From assembly GCF_040115645.1 (NCBI RefSeq), contig NC_089556.1, positions 3,658,001 to 3,722,000 of the forward strand: a DNA stretch of 64,000 nucleotides, written 5' to 3'. Source of the stretch: Euwallacea fornicatus (taxonomy: Eukaryota; Arthropoda; Insecta; Coleoptera; Curculionidae). Each line of letters begins with the position of its first letter. Positions within the stretch are counted from its first letter, which is position 1. The position numbers were made by a program, and so were the translations under genes. The notes under the pieces were generated by a model. That model searched no databases, was not told the origin of the DNA, and saw only the letters and a program-made list of their open reading frames with translations. This document shows positions 36,609-49,273 of the stretch, one piece after another.

Positions 36609-38393
36609 TATTTTTCATCGCAAATTCATCGATACACTTTAGAGATTTCACCACACGAGTAAAAAGTGACTTTTTGACATTTTATCCAAATGATACATCG
36701 AAGGATCTGCTTAATCAGCAATATAAGGGATTGTTGGCTGTGAAGACAGTAATATACAGAGCGTTTAAATGAGCATAAGTTGTACTGAGATTAAAGTGTT
36801 CTCTTAAAGGTTCAGGGTGTAATACCGTTGAAAAGACAGTGAATTTTCCTCTAACAACATATAGAAGTTTCGCTATCGTTTTTCTTTGACCGGCTACACT
36901 TTTTCAACCATGGAATCACAAAGTTTTCGACCAGATTTTATTTTACAAATTATGCCTCGGCAAATAGAAGGAAACAATCATAAGACAATAAACCGCTTTC
37001 TCGTTTCGTTTCCCATCTCGGCAATTATTATAGAGTACGTTAATGTTCCATCTGAGATATATCTCAGAAATACGCATTGAAACATCCGTTTTCTCACAAT
37101 TTCGGTCATTGGAAAAGAACGTCTCTGCGTGAGACGTATATCAAGCTATGTTAATCTGATTCATATACCGTTGCGGGGGAGTTTTCACTAGTTGACATAG
37201 TACTCCGGTAATCATGCACAGTTGAAGACTTTGAGTCTCAACAAAAACAAACAAACTGTGCAAGAACTCTCTGCTATAAAATGACATATAATTAGGTTAC
37301 CGGAGACATATAATTTATACGTGTAATCTGTCTGTGGTAAAATATGGGGCTGATCAGCGCTAACTGCATTAAAGCGGCAATAAAAGGCAAACCGGGAAGG
37401 GAAGTTCGAGACTTCATGTAGATATAATAATGGTGGTGTTGTATTGACCAAAGGGCATTAACGGCAGTTTAAAATTTATGGTTTATATAAGTATTTCAAG
37501 TTGGATAATGGGCATAGAAACTATACCGTTTGGAGAGTACGTATAACAGCTTGAAATTCTTGGCTATTGCCCCTTTCAGACCTAATGAAATGTTAAACAG
37601 GGATGTTTTAAGCATTTGCATAAGAATGAAGGAGGGTAACACCAGTTAAAAGCTTTATTCACGACTCAAATCCCAAATTCAATATTAGGTGTCAACCGAG
37701 TATAATGTCACCAACTTTATACTCTGGGAGATACATACGGTAGTGTCGATTGCAAAGTTCAATTTTTAAGCGTTTGAAGTTAAATCTGCAGTTAACAGCT
37801 CCTAGTCTATACACCAGTAATTCAAGTATCGGCCCAAGAGACAAATATTTTACAGGCGGTTGGTGAGTACGTAACGAAAGACGAAAGGGTGGAGCAGCTA
37901 CAAAACGGGGAGAATACAAGAGATACAACGGCAATTCTATACATTTAAATTAGGTTTTATGCTGGGGACATCGGGTTAATTAAGCATTTCGAGATTCCAG
38001 CAAAAGAATCGTCGGTTTCGATGGTGCTAGAGCAGATTGTTTCTTGAATAATTTGTTAGATGATTTTGCAAGAAGCGCCTGAAACTGCACAGTTTTATGT
38101 CCTCCACATATGGTCCTGTAAAAGCGTAATTTCAGGGTTGATCTTAACTAAAATGAAGTCTTTTAACGGAAGCATTAAAAGCCGGAACGATCGAAATTAA
38201 GGAGGTCTTTTTGTTTTAATGGGGTGAAACAAAGTTAGTTTTCCGTGCAGAGTATACAAACATTTTGTGAGTCCTAAATTTTCAGAGTAGATATGATAAG
38301 CCTTATAAAAACAGTCTAGTTTCGGTGCAAGGTTGCCACATGTCTCTGAAAAAGTCCCGGTGCCTTGTATTTTTCTCGTTCTACAGGGCGGTC
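36609..38393. other. Non-coding, nothing recognised
   Basis: Open frames are all under 95 codons and overlap one another. No splice-bounded frame, RNA gene or paired repeat is seen. Confidence 0.45.
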
Positions 38394-38713
38394 CAATTTG
38401 TAACACTCTCATATCGGGTCGGGCAGGGCTATACCTAATAAAAATTTTAAATTTCATATCCAGCTGGTTTGAAAAATGTTTCATTAGCCAGATGTAGAGT
38501 ACTAAAATTTCAGATGTTGTTACCTTCTTTTAATAGCTCGTACAGTTTTTGAAAACGAATCAAAACTAAAAATTTGACTGTGTCTCTCTCTGTCGCTATC
38601 TCTACGCTTTGCATGAAACACTTACACCGACCCATGTTGATATAACTTTTTTATATTATATTTAAGCATGGAACCTAATCATGAATTTAGAGCATTAAAA
38701 ATTGGACCTCCTG
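38394..38713. mobile_element. 320-bp MITE
   Basis: The left end is TA followed by CAGGGCGGTCCAATTTGTAA. The right end, inverted, is CAGGAGGTCCAATTTTTAAT, followed by TA at 38714-38715. About 26 of the outer bases pair. The interior contains a CTCTCTCTGTCGC run and no transposase frame. The CAGGG-type end resembles the other TACAGGG elements in this window. Confidence 0.6.
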
Positions 38714-41700
38714 TATTTTCGTCTACATATACACATTTTGATTGGCAACACTGTGCTTGCCTTTTAAGCGATCGCCAGGGAATTGCAACTTTTATTTCAC
38801 TTAACCGAACTTGCATCTCGGTTTAATTACGGTTACCAAGATAGGGATATTAGTGTGCACCACTTAAAGAAGACACCGTGTATAGCTTAAAATTACCTCA
38901 TTTTAATCGTATTTCTGTGATCATCTCTGAAGCGATTGAAGGATTCAAGTCAAAGCAAGAGGCTACATTTTCCCGATTTTTCATCCTTTGTACTATCGCC
39001 TTGACTCAAATATTTAAAGAAAATCTTATGGCGAACACAATCTGGCATCTCTGGATGGCAAAATCCATACTTGCACGCGACCAGAAACCCGTAAGGCGAT
39101 TTGTCAAATTTTCTTTCACATTGTTGGCGTCTACCTCTACTTTAAATAATGACCGACTTCATTGGCCCTCCAGATAATTAAATAACTCTGGATATGGCAG
39201 TTTTTCACGGACACCCAACGTGTTTGATTAATACTGCCCATTTCCAGCCGCATGAATAAAACATGGTCGATAACAAGTCAAGGAAAAAGGGTCTTTTCTG
39301 GACGCTACGTGTTTGGCTAATCCATTAAGATCCATTCGAATAAATACCATTACAAATCCAAAATATTAATACGCTCACGTGCCATCAATCATGGCCGAAT
39401 GCAAGCCCCCCAGGGGCAGGTGCACGTGCACCTTATCACTGAGATAATTCTAATGCCCCGGCGCTAATTTTAATGCCTTGGGGCACACAACGTTATGGGG
39501 TGACAAATCGTGGCATGCTCGGACAGGGGGGCTCTTATCGCTATTCCATCGCGAATAACATTTAGGCATACCAAAGAGGGGGGACAGAAAAGCTTTAGCA
39601 TGGATTGGCATTTAAACAATAATGCTTCAACTGAGAGGAAAAGAACAAAGGCAGGGGACATGGGGACGAACAATAGAGACACATCTCATATCTGTGAAAT
39701 TTTAAGCACGAACTGAAGACTTGTCAATGTTTGACGATATTAATGACATCCAACTTGGCGAAAGACAACACGTAAGGGTGTATGTTTTCTCCAGTTATAT
39801 TAACCAGTGATCGACATCTGAATGTCCGGAAACCCATATTTAGTCATTTTAGTTCAGCCTCAAATATACAAATAACTGCTTTTTTTCAATTTCACTACTC
39901 CTACTTCTACTAACCCATTTTTGTTTCGTGTTTCTCGAAAATTAGCTTTTACGTGCCTTTTTCTTTTTATTCGAATCTTTCTGGCTCCTTCACTATTAGC
40001 CCACTCTTTTGCGATCACCATCCTCTTAAACCTTAAAACGAAAAAACGTCGAAAATTGTAACCCAATAACCCTTGACCCCTCGGCTTGACCCAAAACCAC
40101 AACAATCATTAGCCCAGACCTGCAAGCTCCAAACACGAAATGACATCCTGACCAACGGGACAATGAGCCTAAAGTGACCAAACGGGCGCGTTTTTGCGGT
40201 GTACACATTATCTGTGAGAATCTAATCCGAGATAGCCCCCGGGGGCAGACCTCGGCGTTAAACGAATGCATTTCTTGCAGTACTGACTTCTTCGGACAAA
40301 GAGTAATCAGGGTCAGGGGTCGACCGCCCGCAGGTCGGATCGAAAACACGATTCTGCGGCTCCTCAGCCCGAGAAACATCTTGTATAAATAATGGCCTGA
40401 TAAATGGCCGTTTGCGATCCAGTTGATGGCCGCCAGAACGGCCATTAATCTCGCAATTATATCAGAAGGAGATTCTTTGTATCGGGAGGAAAAAATGGAT
40501 AAACTCGTTCACCAGATGTGGCAGAAGTACCTTCCCAAGTTAGCAATAAATCTTCTTTTTTATAACATAATTTTTTTTTCATCTTAGGAAAGGTTCAGTT
40601 TGAATCTAATTTTTCCATTTGTATCTGCAAATTCCATCACCTTTAATGATGATAGCTGACGTTTCTATGGGCAATTGAAGTTCACTAAACTTTCCGAACA
40701 TCTCGAATCCAAATAAACTAATAATGGAATAGTTATGTTCATAGGAATATTTTGGCACACCCAACCGTGGAAACTATAGTTGCAGATCGGTTAAAATGTT
40801 TTCAATGATGTATGCGGGGATAAACCCCCGAGGGGAGAACTAGTTTCCACTCTAGGTATGGTTGTAATATTTAGAGATTCGATAAAAAGCATAATTAAAT
40901 GATTCAAAATCAATAATATTACTTTGCATTAAGATTCTACATCTAGTAAAGCCCATTTTTAGCATTTTTGAGTTCAGTTTTCTTGCCTCGGAAGCAGATT
41001 CCAAAATATCGAATGACGTCAATATTACGCATATTTACAGTAAAAGATAATTGTTAAAATTTTGCAGTAAAACTAAATACTTAAAATAAATAGGTATTGC
41101 GTCAACCGAGTTTTTATATCTAATAAATTGTCTTTCTCTCTATTCGTCTTATATTCTCATTTTAAATGTGCATGTATTTGATGCTCACTAGAGAACTTAC
41201 TTGTGGATTTTGATATTCAAAACAAGTATTCGCCTTTTTTCTGTATAGTATGATGTTTACCGAGTTTCGAGGTCATTCGAATATTAAATCCTCTCTTTTG
41301 AATGTCAGGAAAAGGCTTCCTGGAGAGACTTTAGCTATAATGCATTTCTAAAACAACATTTCAATATGCATTTATTCTTCTTGAATGAATACATATTGAA
41401 CATTACGAAAATTGCTCCTTCTGGCTCTATAGGGTTTTACAATTGCTTCTGTAATTTGTGAACATTTATTTATGTACTGCAGTAAAAAAATTTCGTATTT
41501 TTCAAATTGCATTAACTCAATAGTTCGCGCATATAGGACAATGAAACGCTTGATACACTGGATTAAAAAAAAATCAAGTTTATTCATAATTCCTTTGAAT
41601 GAGAAGAGCCATAGATTTCCTACACCTTAACAAGAACAGTGAGATTTTTCATAAGTTTCGGATATGGGAGAAGTTCCAGGAAAAATTTCTTTCATCATCG

Positions 41701-44700
41701 TAAAGAACATGGAATTTTCTACTAAGTAAAATCGCTCTGAGGAAAACTGGCCGGTAGGAAATTGTCTCTTTTCCGTTTTGCTACCGTGTTCGTACGAATT
41801 CATTAAACTTTTAAAAACACGAAAACTTCTGATTATAAGAGCGTCACAGTTTCGATCAAATAATGAAATAACACCGAGGGAAAATCTGTCTCGTGTGCGA
41901 CACCGCAAGTCTCTATCTTAGACGCATACACAAAATACACAAAATTGACAATTGTCGCCCTTAGGCCCGGATATAGGTTTAAAGTCCAACGGAACTTTAA
42001 GTTCCAAACTTGATACCATGTTAAATTTAATCTACTGCTGTGGAATCCCGGTGTCACCCTTGTCCCCATCCTGCTATTCCTGACAGTCCAGAGGGCCCTC
42101 TGCCTCTGCTTTTAAGAGACATGTGAGGCCGTAAAGAGAATCTATTCCTGCTTCGCAGGAGCTTTCAGCGATTTGCTAGAGATGTCGTTCAGCGTGTGAA
42201 TCGATCGTTTCCTGCTTACCGGGTAAAGCTTCGACTAAGGAGAATCTTTGTTAGTTGCCGCAGGTTCGGCCGCAAGTTGAAACACCTGAAGCTAAACCAA
42301 TCATGCGTAGTTAAATATTCTATTGAACGGTTCCAAAGAACTGTTTAAAAAATAGCAAAATCTATTCGTTCTGAATGTTGAATAGATTTTTCCCTATTTG
42401 AAAGCTTCACTCAAGATAGACCGTTTTAACGTTTTAATAAAGGTTGTTAAAGCGAATCCATGATTACTGTCATCGTTTCAGCCCCACTTAATGTTCACTG
42501 ACATCGAAATGGGCTTTAACAATCTAACCACCACAGAGCCCGATTAATATTTGAAATTCATATTATCGGTGATTAATTGATATACGTCAATGCAGACGAA
42601 TGGAAATAATAATAGGTTTCCATGATCGGATGCTCAGTGAATTTTTCTCCTCCGGTCCGACGAGGGATTGTCTTGATTGCATGCATTACGTATAAGAGGG
42701 AATAAAAGAAAGATCCCACTTGTAGATTCGTCGCATTTCTCCATATTAAAATTGACTTTCCTTTACTAGGCACAAAGGAAACAGACTTACTGATAAGATA
42801 GCAGGAGCGTATTGAAGCTGGCATGCTGCTGCATGGCAAAATATTATCGGTGCTTTTGACCCTCCTGCTTTGGCATGCAAATTTCTCTTTGCTTTCGTCT
42901 GCTCCCAGAATTCTGCTCCTGATAGACTCCTGAGCACTTCTACGACTCACCTGACGTCAAAGTATCCGAAAGTTTATCGTGGACCAAAAATAAGTTAGCA
43001 AGATCCACTAGCATCACGCATCTCATTTGTATTCGTATGGCACGTTTCATTTGACATACGTCCTTTTTCCTCCTCGTCTCTTTCCTGTTGTGTTTCGGGG
43101 TGTCTCTCAGGATTTCTGTCTTAATAACGCAACTTCTGTTCACGTGTAGTGCGGTTTTTCCAGGGAGTTTTCCAGACGTCTCACATAAAACACGCAAATA
43201 TCGTTTACAGAAAAAACGAAATTAGTTCAATATGTTAAATCTCTCTTTCGGTTGAGTATGACACAGCTCCAGCGCTCGAACTTGGATGATTTGAGTGTAT
43301 AGGGCGGTGAGCAATTGGCTAAACCTCGCTAAAACTCCTTACTTTCTTGGAATGGAAGTAGTAGCAAATGTGCCGTAAATCAAATGATTAATAGTGTTTA
43401 ATTTGTAGAACAACATGTCGCAGAATCTAAATGTGTATCTCCATCAGGAGTTTTATTTTTGGTAGTTCAGGGTAAGGCAAGAGGAAATGTGAAACTTTCT
43501 CCCCCTTTCGTTAATAACTGAACTTCGCAAGTTTCCTTCCGATAAAATAAAGTTTCCTTCTATTCTGTATGAGTAGGTGTTGGGTAGCTTTTTGTATTTT
43601 AGAGCCTAACATAAGATTAATATATTAGATATACAGGGTTGGCGCTTACAATTCGACAAATCCGCGACGCGTGTTTTATTAGAGCTGGAAAAAACTTTAT
43701 GTGGAAAAGCTGAAGTTTCTTGAGATGGCGATGGATTCGTCGCCAAAACGTTAGCAATGGCGCTCCTCCGAGTCTTCAGCAAAAGATAAATGTCACTCTT
43801 AGGTAGCGCTCCCTGAGGTTAATGTGCAATTTCACCCATCCAAAAACCTCCAGTAGTGCGTGAGGTGTTATTCTCTAAAAGTGAAAGAAACTGCTTAGCA
43901 TTTGAGTCCAATACTCGTTCTCCCATAGTTGACACCTCGCTGACGTCATGAACGCCACAGAACCCCAACACTAAGCCTTTCAGCGTCATACTTAGTCATT
44001 GGCACCCCGTATAACACCAAAGCTTGTTAAAGCTGACACATTAAACGGTACAAAGCGGCGGCATTCTTTTCTGCGTGGCGCGCGTTTTAAAACGGTCCAT
44101 CCATCTTGTCCAACGCGCCATAAGTCACCGAAACCAAACACATCAGTTTTGTATTTGGAGTAAATTAAAGAATGCCAGCTCTGGATGGCCAAAAGCCCGT
44201 CCAAACGGCTAAAATTAGCGAAATCTAAATGGCGCACACAAATGGGTGCAGCAAATTGGGCTGCGTGATGTACGAGTGGTAAAACGCAGTAAAGCCCCCC
44301 GTACGCTGTAAAACAAGGAAAATGTTAAAATTTTTCCTTTCCGAAAGCAGTGCATTTCTAATTGCTTCGGCCCTTGTGCCAATAAGTCCTAATGATCCGG
44401 GCCGCCTTACGAAGAATCCCGGAAGGGTTGAACCCCTTTGTCCCTAAGTGAAGTAATGAAATTCTCGGGGATAATGAGAGAGCACTCCTAGTGTTCTTGA
44501 GCACAAATTTCATCGCCCACTTTGACATATTTCGGTTTATTGTTTGCCAGATTTAGGAATTCTTTCTTGCGGACGAGGACGTTGGATTTGGGGGTTAATC
44601 CAGAAGTAATTTCGACGGATGTTATAACCTGTAAGTTATGAAAATATGTGTTCGGAAACTGAGAGCTTTTATTGAGGACCATTTACATCCCTTCTCCTTA

Positions 44701-44811
44701 GATTTATTTAAGAATTTCCTTCACAGGGTATCAGGGAATACAACGCACAGGCGATATTTTGGAAGGCGATTGCTCAGGTCGGAATGAGAAAGATAAGTTC
44801 TTATGAATATA
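38714..44811. other. Non-coding, largely featureless
   Basis: About 6 kb without a supported exon. It holds the G+C-rich block at 40180-40450. A TA-CAGGGTTGGC end at 43634 may pair with an inverted CGGGGTGCCA end at 44009, but only the outermost bases agree. Other frames, including a 139-codon minus-strand frame at 40026-40445, lack protein-like composition. Confidence 0.4.
40180..40450. promoter_or_regulatory. G+C-rich block with palindromes, possible regulatory site
   Basis: This short block contrasts with its AT-rich flanks. It contains the perfect palindrome GCCCCCGGGGGC at 40235-40246, GGGTCAGGGGTCG near 40312 (close to a DR1 nuclear-receptor site), a TAATCC homeodomain site near 40222, a TATAAATA string at 40384-40391, and inverted AATGGCCGTT / AACGGCCATT near 40403 and 40437. 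A TATA box with G+C-rich upstream DNA could be a promoter, but no good initiator lies at the right distance and no coding exon follows. Conserved enhancer is the other option. Confidence 0.22.
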
Positions 44812-44984
44812 CAGGGTGCCCGTTTCTGCAGCTTAATCATGGGGATCTCGGTTATCATTAGAGATACAAAGTCGGTTAAATTGGAACAAAGTTGCGCCCT
44901 AGGGAGGATAAAATATGCCCCTGAAAAACGTTGAAATTTTTAAAATTCAATTCAATTTAAATTCAAATCAATATCAATTAAACT

Positions 44985-45140
44985 ATATCTAGGGATATCC
45001 AAGAAGTACGTCAACAAATAATAACTGCTGTAACAATGAAAGTAAAACGTCGTGATATTTTAAGAGCAGATAACAATTTAAAGAGGTGCATCATTGTGCG
45101 TTTAAATGAAAATGGTGGATCATTGGAACATCCCTTATAG
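44985..45140 (+). pseudogene. C-terminal fragment of a DUF4817-group transposase
   Basis: Fifty-one codons are open and end in TAG at 45138. The fragment has the layout of the last part of these Tc1/mariner-related insect transposases: Asp-Ile-Gln-Glu-Val-Arg-Gln-Gln-Ile-Ile, then Leu-Lys-Arg-Cys-Ile, and the hallmark end Asn-Gly-Gly-Ser-Leu-Glu-His-Pro-Leu (family form close to Gly-Gly-His-Phe-Glu-His-Leu-Leu). The catalytic region is absent; the fragment begins directly after the left terminal repeat. It is a deletion relic. Confidence 0.6.
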
Positions 45141-45174
45141 TAGTTACGTTTAGTCGATCAAATTATGTTCTGTA

Positions 45175-46252
45175 CACTTGCAATCAACACCAAAAATATA
45201 GGGACGGACGTTAAACATTTGCAGAATAAGGTATTTCTCGATAAAAATTTGTTAAATAAACATAGCTTTTTTATAATAATGCCTTGAATCAAGAACGATA
45301 AAGACTTGTAGTTAAAGTTTTCAAATATTTATCAACAAAAATTTGCAATCAACAAATAATAAGCAAAATGGTAACGTTTCATTGATTCAAAAAAAATTGG
45401 GACAATTCCGTGACATTCTTAAAATTATTCATAATGCTCTCGATATCAACAATTTTATTTTACTAAATAAAAACTTGTTTCATCTTGTTCGTGCTATGCT
45501 AAGTAATGCTATTTAGTTTTCAAATTAATTATAAATGGGGTGCGAAAAAAATAGAAGTTCAGATTTAAGACAATTAGTGATTTACCTTTATGAAAAAGGC
45601 TATTCCTATGTAAAATTGCTTCCATATTAAAATTTAGTAAAAGTACAGTGGGAAATATTATTTTACGATATAATAACGAAGACAGACTGGGATTTATTTC
45701 ACAGGCTGCCCGTCCAAAACTTTTGAATCAGAGGAATCAACGCGTTATTATGCGAAAAGTTGAAGAATATCTAAAAATTAGTGCTCCAAAACTCCAAATT
45801 TTATTAGACCAATTTACACAGAAAAACGTATCTTTTCAAACAACATGCCGATGCGTCGATTCTCATGGTTATCATGGTAGAATAGCACGAAAAAAACCAT
45901 GGCTGAACGAAAAGAATAAGAAAATTTATTTTTCCAATGCCAAAGCGATTAAAAAGTGTTATTGAGCAAAAAGTTGGTCAAACGAAATATTAAAAATATA
46001 TGTGTTTGTCATAGAAGTAGAAGAGGTGAATCGTCCCGATATTTTTGGATTTTGGAGATATTACCATTTTGAATATTTGTTCATTGTATATTTTTGTTGT
46101 TAAATATTTCGAAACTCCTACTGCAAGTTTTTATTGTTGGTGATTTAATATGATATTTAAAAAAATATTTGTTTATTTACCACGTTTTTAAAGGAGAAAT
46201 ATCTGATTTTGTAAATGTTCACCCTCCGTCCCAATATTTTTGGTATGGACTG
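45175..46252 (+). mobile_element. Deleted Tc1-like element nested in the DUF4817-type element
   Basis: The left end is TA-CACTTGCAATCAACACCAA and the inverted right end is TA-CAGTCCATACCAAAAATAT. Both continue into a shared ATAKGGGACGG, then AACATTTRCA and ATTTCTC, over about 110 bp. TA lies outside each end (45173-45174 and 46253-46254). At 1078 bp it is shorter than a full Tc1 element. Its gene retains the N-terminal half only, so it is a non-autonomous deletion derivative. Its position inside 44812-46908 shows that it arrived later. Confidence 0.75.
45535..46000 (+). pseudogene. N-terminal part of a Tc1-like transposase, no catalytic core
   Basis: From ATG 45535 the frame reads Met-Gly-Cys-Glu-Lys-Asn, then a helix-turn-helix (Leu-Val-Ile-Tyr-Leu-Tyr-Glu-Lys-Gly-Tyr). 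A one-base frameshift near 45615 leads to Ile-Ala-Ser-Ile-Leu-Lys-Phe-Ser-Lys-Ser-Thr-Val. The second DNA-binding half continues to a Tc1-typical Gly-Arg-Ile-Ala-Arg-Lys-Lys-Pro-Trp-Leu and stops at TGA 45963. The three acidic catalytic residues that should follow are missing, replaced by AT-rich sequence leading straight into the right terminal repeat. Confidence 0.75.
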
Positions 46253-46254
46253 TA

Positions 46255-46353
46255 TGTAGGTAGAAATCGAAATTGTTCTTTTATCTTCACATTTAGGTAC
46301 GAAGAATAATAAAATTCCAACATATCGTGTTTCTCTTCATTAGAAGAAGACAT
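46255..46353 (-). pseudogene. Possible N-terminal fragment of a DUF4817-group transposase
   Basis: On the minus strand, ATG at 46353 starts a frame beginning Met-Ser-Ser-Ser-Asn-Glu-Glu-Lys-His-Asp-Met-Leu-Glu-Phe-Tyr. This resembles the start of DUF4817 proteins, which have an acidic-Lys-x-Asp-Met-Leu-x-x-Tyr pattern. It is cut off by the nested Tc1 element at 46252. It points the opposite way from the C-terminal fragment at 44985-45140 in the same element, implying an inversion or a composite origin. The match is short. Confidence 0.35.
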
Positions 46354-46908
46354 TTTTGCGCAATTTAGACAAAACACTTTAATGAGGTGCTGACATCTAG
46401 TTTCAATTTTGAAAATTCTTGCCAAAATCCTGTTTCCGCCATCTTGACTCCATAGCACACTATGCAAACTCGTTTTTTCGCATTTTCCTCTTTAATTTTA
46501 ATCTGAATCTTATGCTGTTGCTCATCAGTTAAATCTGAAAAAAAAGCTTAATCCAGAAATGAAGAAAAAATCAATATGGCGGCCACAAGCAATAACAAAG
46601 TTTGTAGTCGTAATTTTAGAACAAAGAGTATTTTGAAAATTTTGGTGACATTTTTAAATTCCTCTTGAAAAAGTGTCCTAACGATGTATTGGGTAAAAAC
46701 GTCCAACTCTTTGCGTTTTCGCTAAAAAACGCGAAAACGAAAAACCAAATTATCAGTTTTTTCGAAAAATTTCAGCAACCTTTGAAAAATTTCAAGGTTT
46801 TTCAGCGGCACCTTTTTACCTTCTCCAAGACGGGACTTTGCCCCAACTTAACCGACTTCGTAATTCTCATAACAACCAAGATCCCCATGGTTAAGCCGCG
46901 GAACCCTG

Positions 46909-48584
46909 TAGATTCGGAAAACATTGCCTCCCGAGGGAGCTAGAGGCCTTTTGAAGGCGCTCATCAGTGTTTGTCCCGCGATTTTCTCTGAATAGCGCCG
47001 TTCTAATCAAACCTAACATCGTTAAAATCGCACATGATGCTAATGGAGTAATCGATGGAGATGTACAGTTATCGTTCCGGATCTGGAAGATCTCTCTCGT
47101 CTTCCGCCGTTTCTTCGCGAATCAACTAGACGTGTAGATGGATCGAGCATCAAGTGCCAATCTGTCGTTTTCCTCGATTGGAGAACTCTTGAATTATTAA
47201 TGGGAAAATATCTAAAAATATGCACGTCGTCGATGGCAGAGCGAAAATGAACTGAAATATTAATTTGACGAAGCATTTGCAATTCTGACAACGAAACGCC
47301 ATTAGCCCATTGAATAATGAATGTCGTACCTGAAGTCGGGAGTGCGGTGTTATGCAACCGGTCGCGACTTTTCAGCCTTGTTTGACACTTCCTGATGGCC
47401 ACCAGAGAGTTTCGTCCTCAATATTCCCCGGAATAATTACGATTTGGGAGCGTCCAAATTTGAAGCCTCAACGCTCTCTTTGAACGTTACATTAAACCAA
47501 AAGCGAAAAGCGAAATAAATTTTAATTAAAAAAATTAAATGCGGCCTCATCGCGGAACGGTCGGGTTTTCATTATCACTCCACAACACCGCGCACAAATT
47601 GGCAGAAAAACTTAGAACTGAAGTCGAAATAATTGCGGAAGGAGCGAAATAAAGCACAGAGGCCCTGTAATGAAAGGGCTCGACGTTTTGGGTGTTTAAA
47701 TTAAAATGCAGATTTCGGCTCGACGAAATGAAGCCGGGCATAGTGTGGAAAGTGATTAAAGAAAATTGCCTGTTTTGTCAAGGCGGTGGTCTTGATTTTG
47801 CTTTATGTCGTCTGCACGGAGTACTTCGCGCGGGACAAACCGTCTACATTAAGCCTGATAATATTTGGGCAAAGGCGAAAAATAATGAAGCCACAAGAAT
47901 ATATGCCCGATGGGGTTTTATTAAATTTACGTCGGTAATCCTTAAGATATGATGCCCTCGTCTTTTCTAGTTCTACCGGATATTCGCATATTCACCAAGA
48001 GATATGGCCGATTTTGCCACGTTCTTTTGAATAATCTTCCAAAATTTCGTGTTCGGGAGGTAAATTCGAAGGAGCGAATTTATGCATTTGGCTCCACGGT
48101 ATAGATACACAGCTGGCCAGATATAAGCAGCCGCACAATAAATTAGCCATGAATTACTCCATGTGCATATTATATATGCCGCGGTGTAAAATAAAATCCA
48201 AGGGTGTGTCCAAAACAAGGATGCTCATAAATTGCTAAAAGATCCATATTTCTTACGTAAATAACTATTCTCGTTGTTCTTTTAAATAGAAACGTAGTTC
48301 GCAGTAAACCATTTAAAGTGGTATAAACATACTTTCATACAACGAGAAACTTACTTTCTTAGAAAGCACTCAATGAAATGAATTAAACAATTAGTTAATT
48401 ACACCCATAACAAGAAAGGAGCCTCCTAGAGTTTTCCATTTGAGAATTACACCTTTTTTCAAAAGTTTTTTGTGCTCCATTGATTTCCCTAGTAACTGCT
48501 ACCTCCCTACATAATCAATGAAGGATTAACTCATATTTGGAACAATTGGTAGGAACACCTTCATGTTAATGTAGTCTAATTATA
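46909..48584. other. Non-coding, nothing recognised
   Basis: Includes a minus-strand frame of 120 codons near 47040-47402 and a plus-strand frame of 86 codons near 47692-47952. Neither has splice signals, conserved motifs or neighbours that support it. Confidence 0.4.
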
Positions 48585-49273
48585 CAGGGTGATTCCAAAG
48601 TTGCAGTTATCGTTTGACCAGCAAATAGGGCTTCACAAGGTAAGACTTTTCTCCTTCGAAGTTTTTTCTAAATGCCCAGATCGACGGAGATGCGGGGTGT
48701 CAAGATTCCACATAAAAAATTAAACTTTATTAATAACTGCCAAGCCATTTAAGATAACCAATCAAAATTTTGTAGGTGTCAGTAACTACGCGGAAGAAAC
48801 GCTCTCCGATAAATAAAAATGTTCTTGGGGTTTATCAGTGGCGCGCGAATAGAAAAAGTTGTTTGATATTTTTGAAAGAAAACGGTACGCCACTGATTTT
48901 TCTAAAAATAAAAATGATTATTGAATTCCTTGTTCAATCTTAAAAAAAAAACTCTATTATTTTTTGGTACGGCGCACCGTTTTTGAGTAAAACAATCAAA
49001 ACCGTTTTAATGCGCTTCTAAAATTAAATGCTCTTTTAATTTAAAATTTGAAAAAGCAAAATTCAAATGCGATGTGACTATCACTAACACCCACAAAACT
49101 TTGTTTAATTATCTCAAGTTTTCTGGCAATTATTAATAAAGTTTAATTTTTTTATATAAACACTTGACACCCTGTATCTCCGTTGATATTGACATTTCGA
49201 AATAGCGCCAAAAGAAAAAAATCTTATTTTTTGAAACCATATCCGCTGGTCAAATTTTGGAATTGTCTATCTG
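48585..49273. mobile_element. Foldback-type MITE, family 1, copy B
   Basis: The left end is TA-CAGGGTGATTCCAAAGTTG and the right end, inverted, is TA-CAGATAGACAATTCCAAAA. Both are followed by GACCAGC and, deeper, by CGGAGATRCRGGGTGTCAAG, TTATTAATAA and GATAA-type blocks. TA flanks lie at 48583-48584 and 49274-49275. The centre has GGCGCGCGAATAG and TACGCCACTGATTTTTC. Length (689 bp) and structure match 411-1094. There is no transposase frame. Confidence 0.75.

Larger units (their letters stand above)
44812..46908. mobile_element. DUF4817-type transposon remnant with a nested Tc1 element
   Basis: The left end is TA-CAGGGTGCCCGTTTCTGC and the inverted right end is TA-CAGGGTTCCGCGGCTTAA; both are followed by CATGGGGATCT. 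Pairing continues for about 130 bp with shared AAGTCGGTTAA and GAAAAACSTTGAAATTTTT blocks. TA flanks both ends (44810-44811, 46909-46910). Inside are fragments of a transposase of the insect DUF4817 group: a C-terminal piece at 44985-45140 and an N-terminal-like piece at 46255-46353 on the other strand. A Tc1-like element (45175-46252) sits between them. The element is non-autonomous and rearranged. Confidence 0.75.

Noticed and set aside
40026..40445. 139-codon minus-strand open frame
   Set aside because: Composition is that of the local G+C-rich DNA, no motif is recognised, and there is no splice or promoter context.
43634..44009. Possible MITE between TACAGGGTTGGC and an inverted TACGGGGTGCC
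   Set aside because: Only the outermost few bases pair; too weak to list as an element.
47040..47952. Frames of 120 and 86 codons on opposite strands
   Set aside because: No motifs, no splice signals and no support from neighbours.
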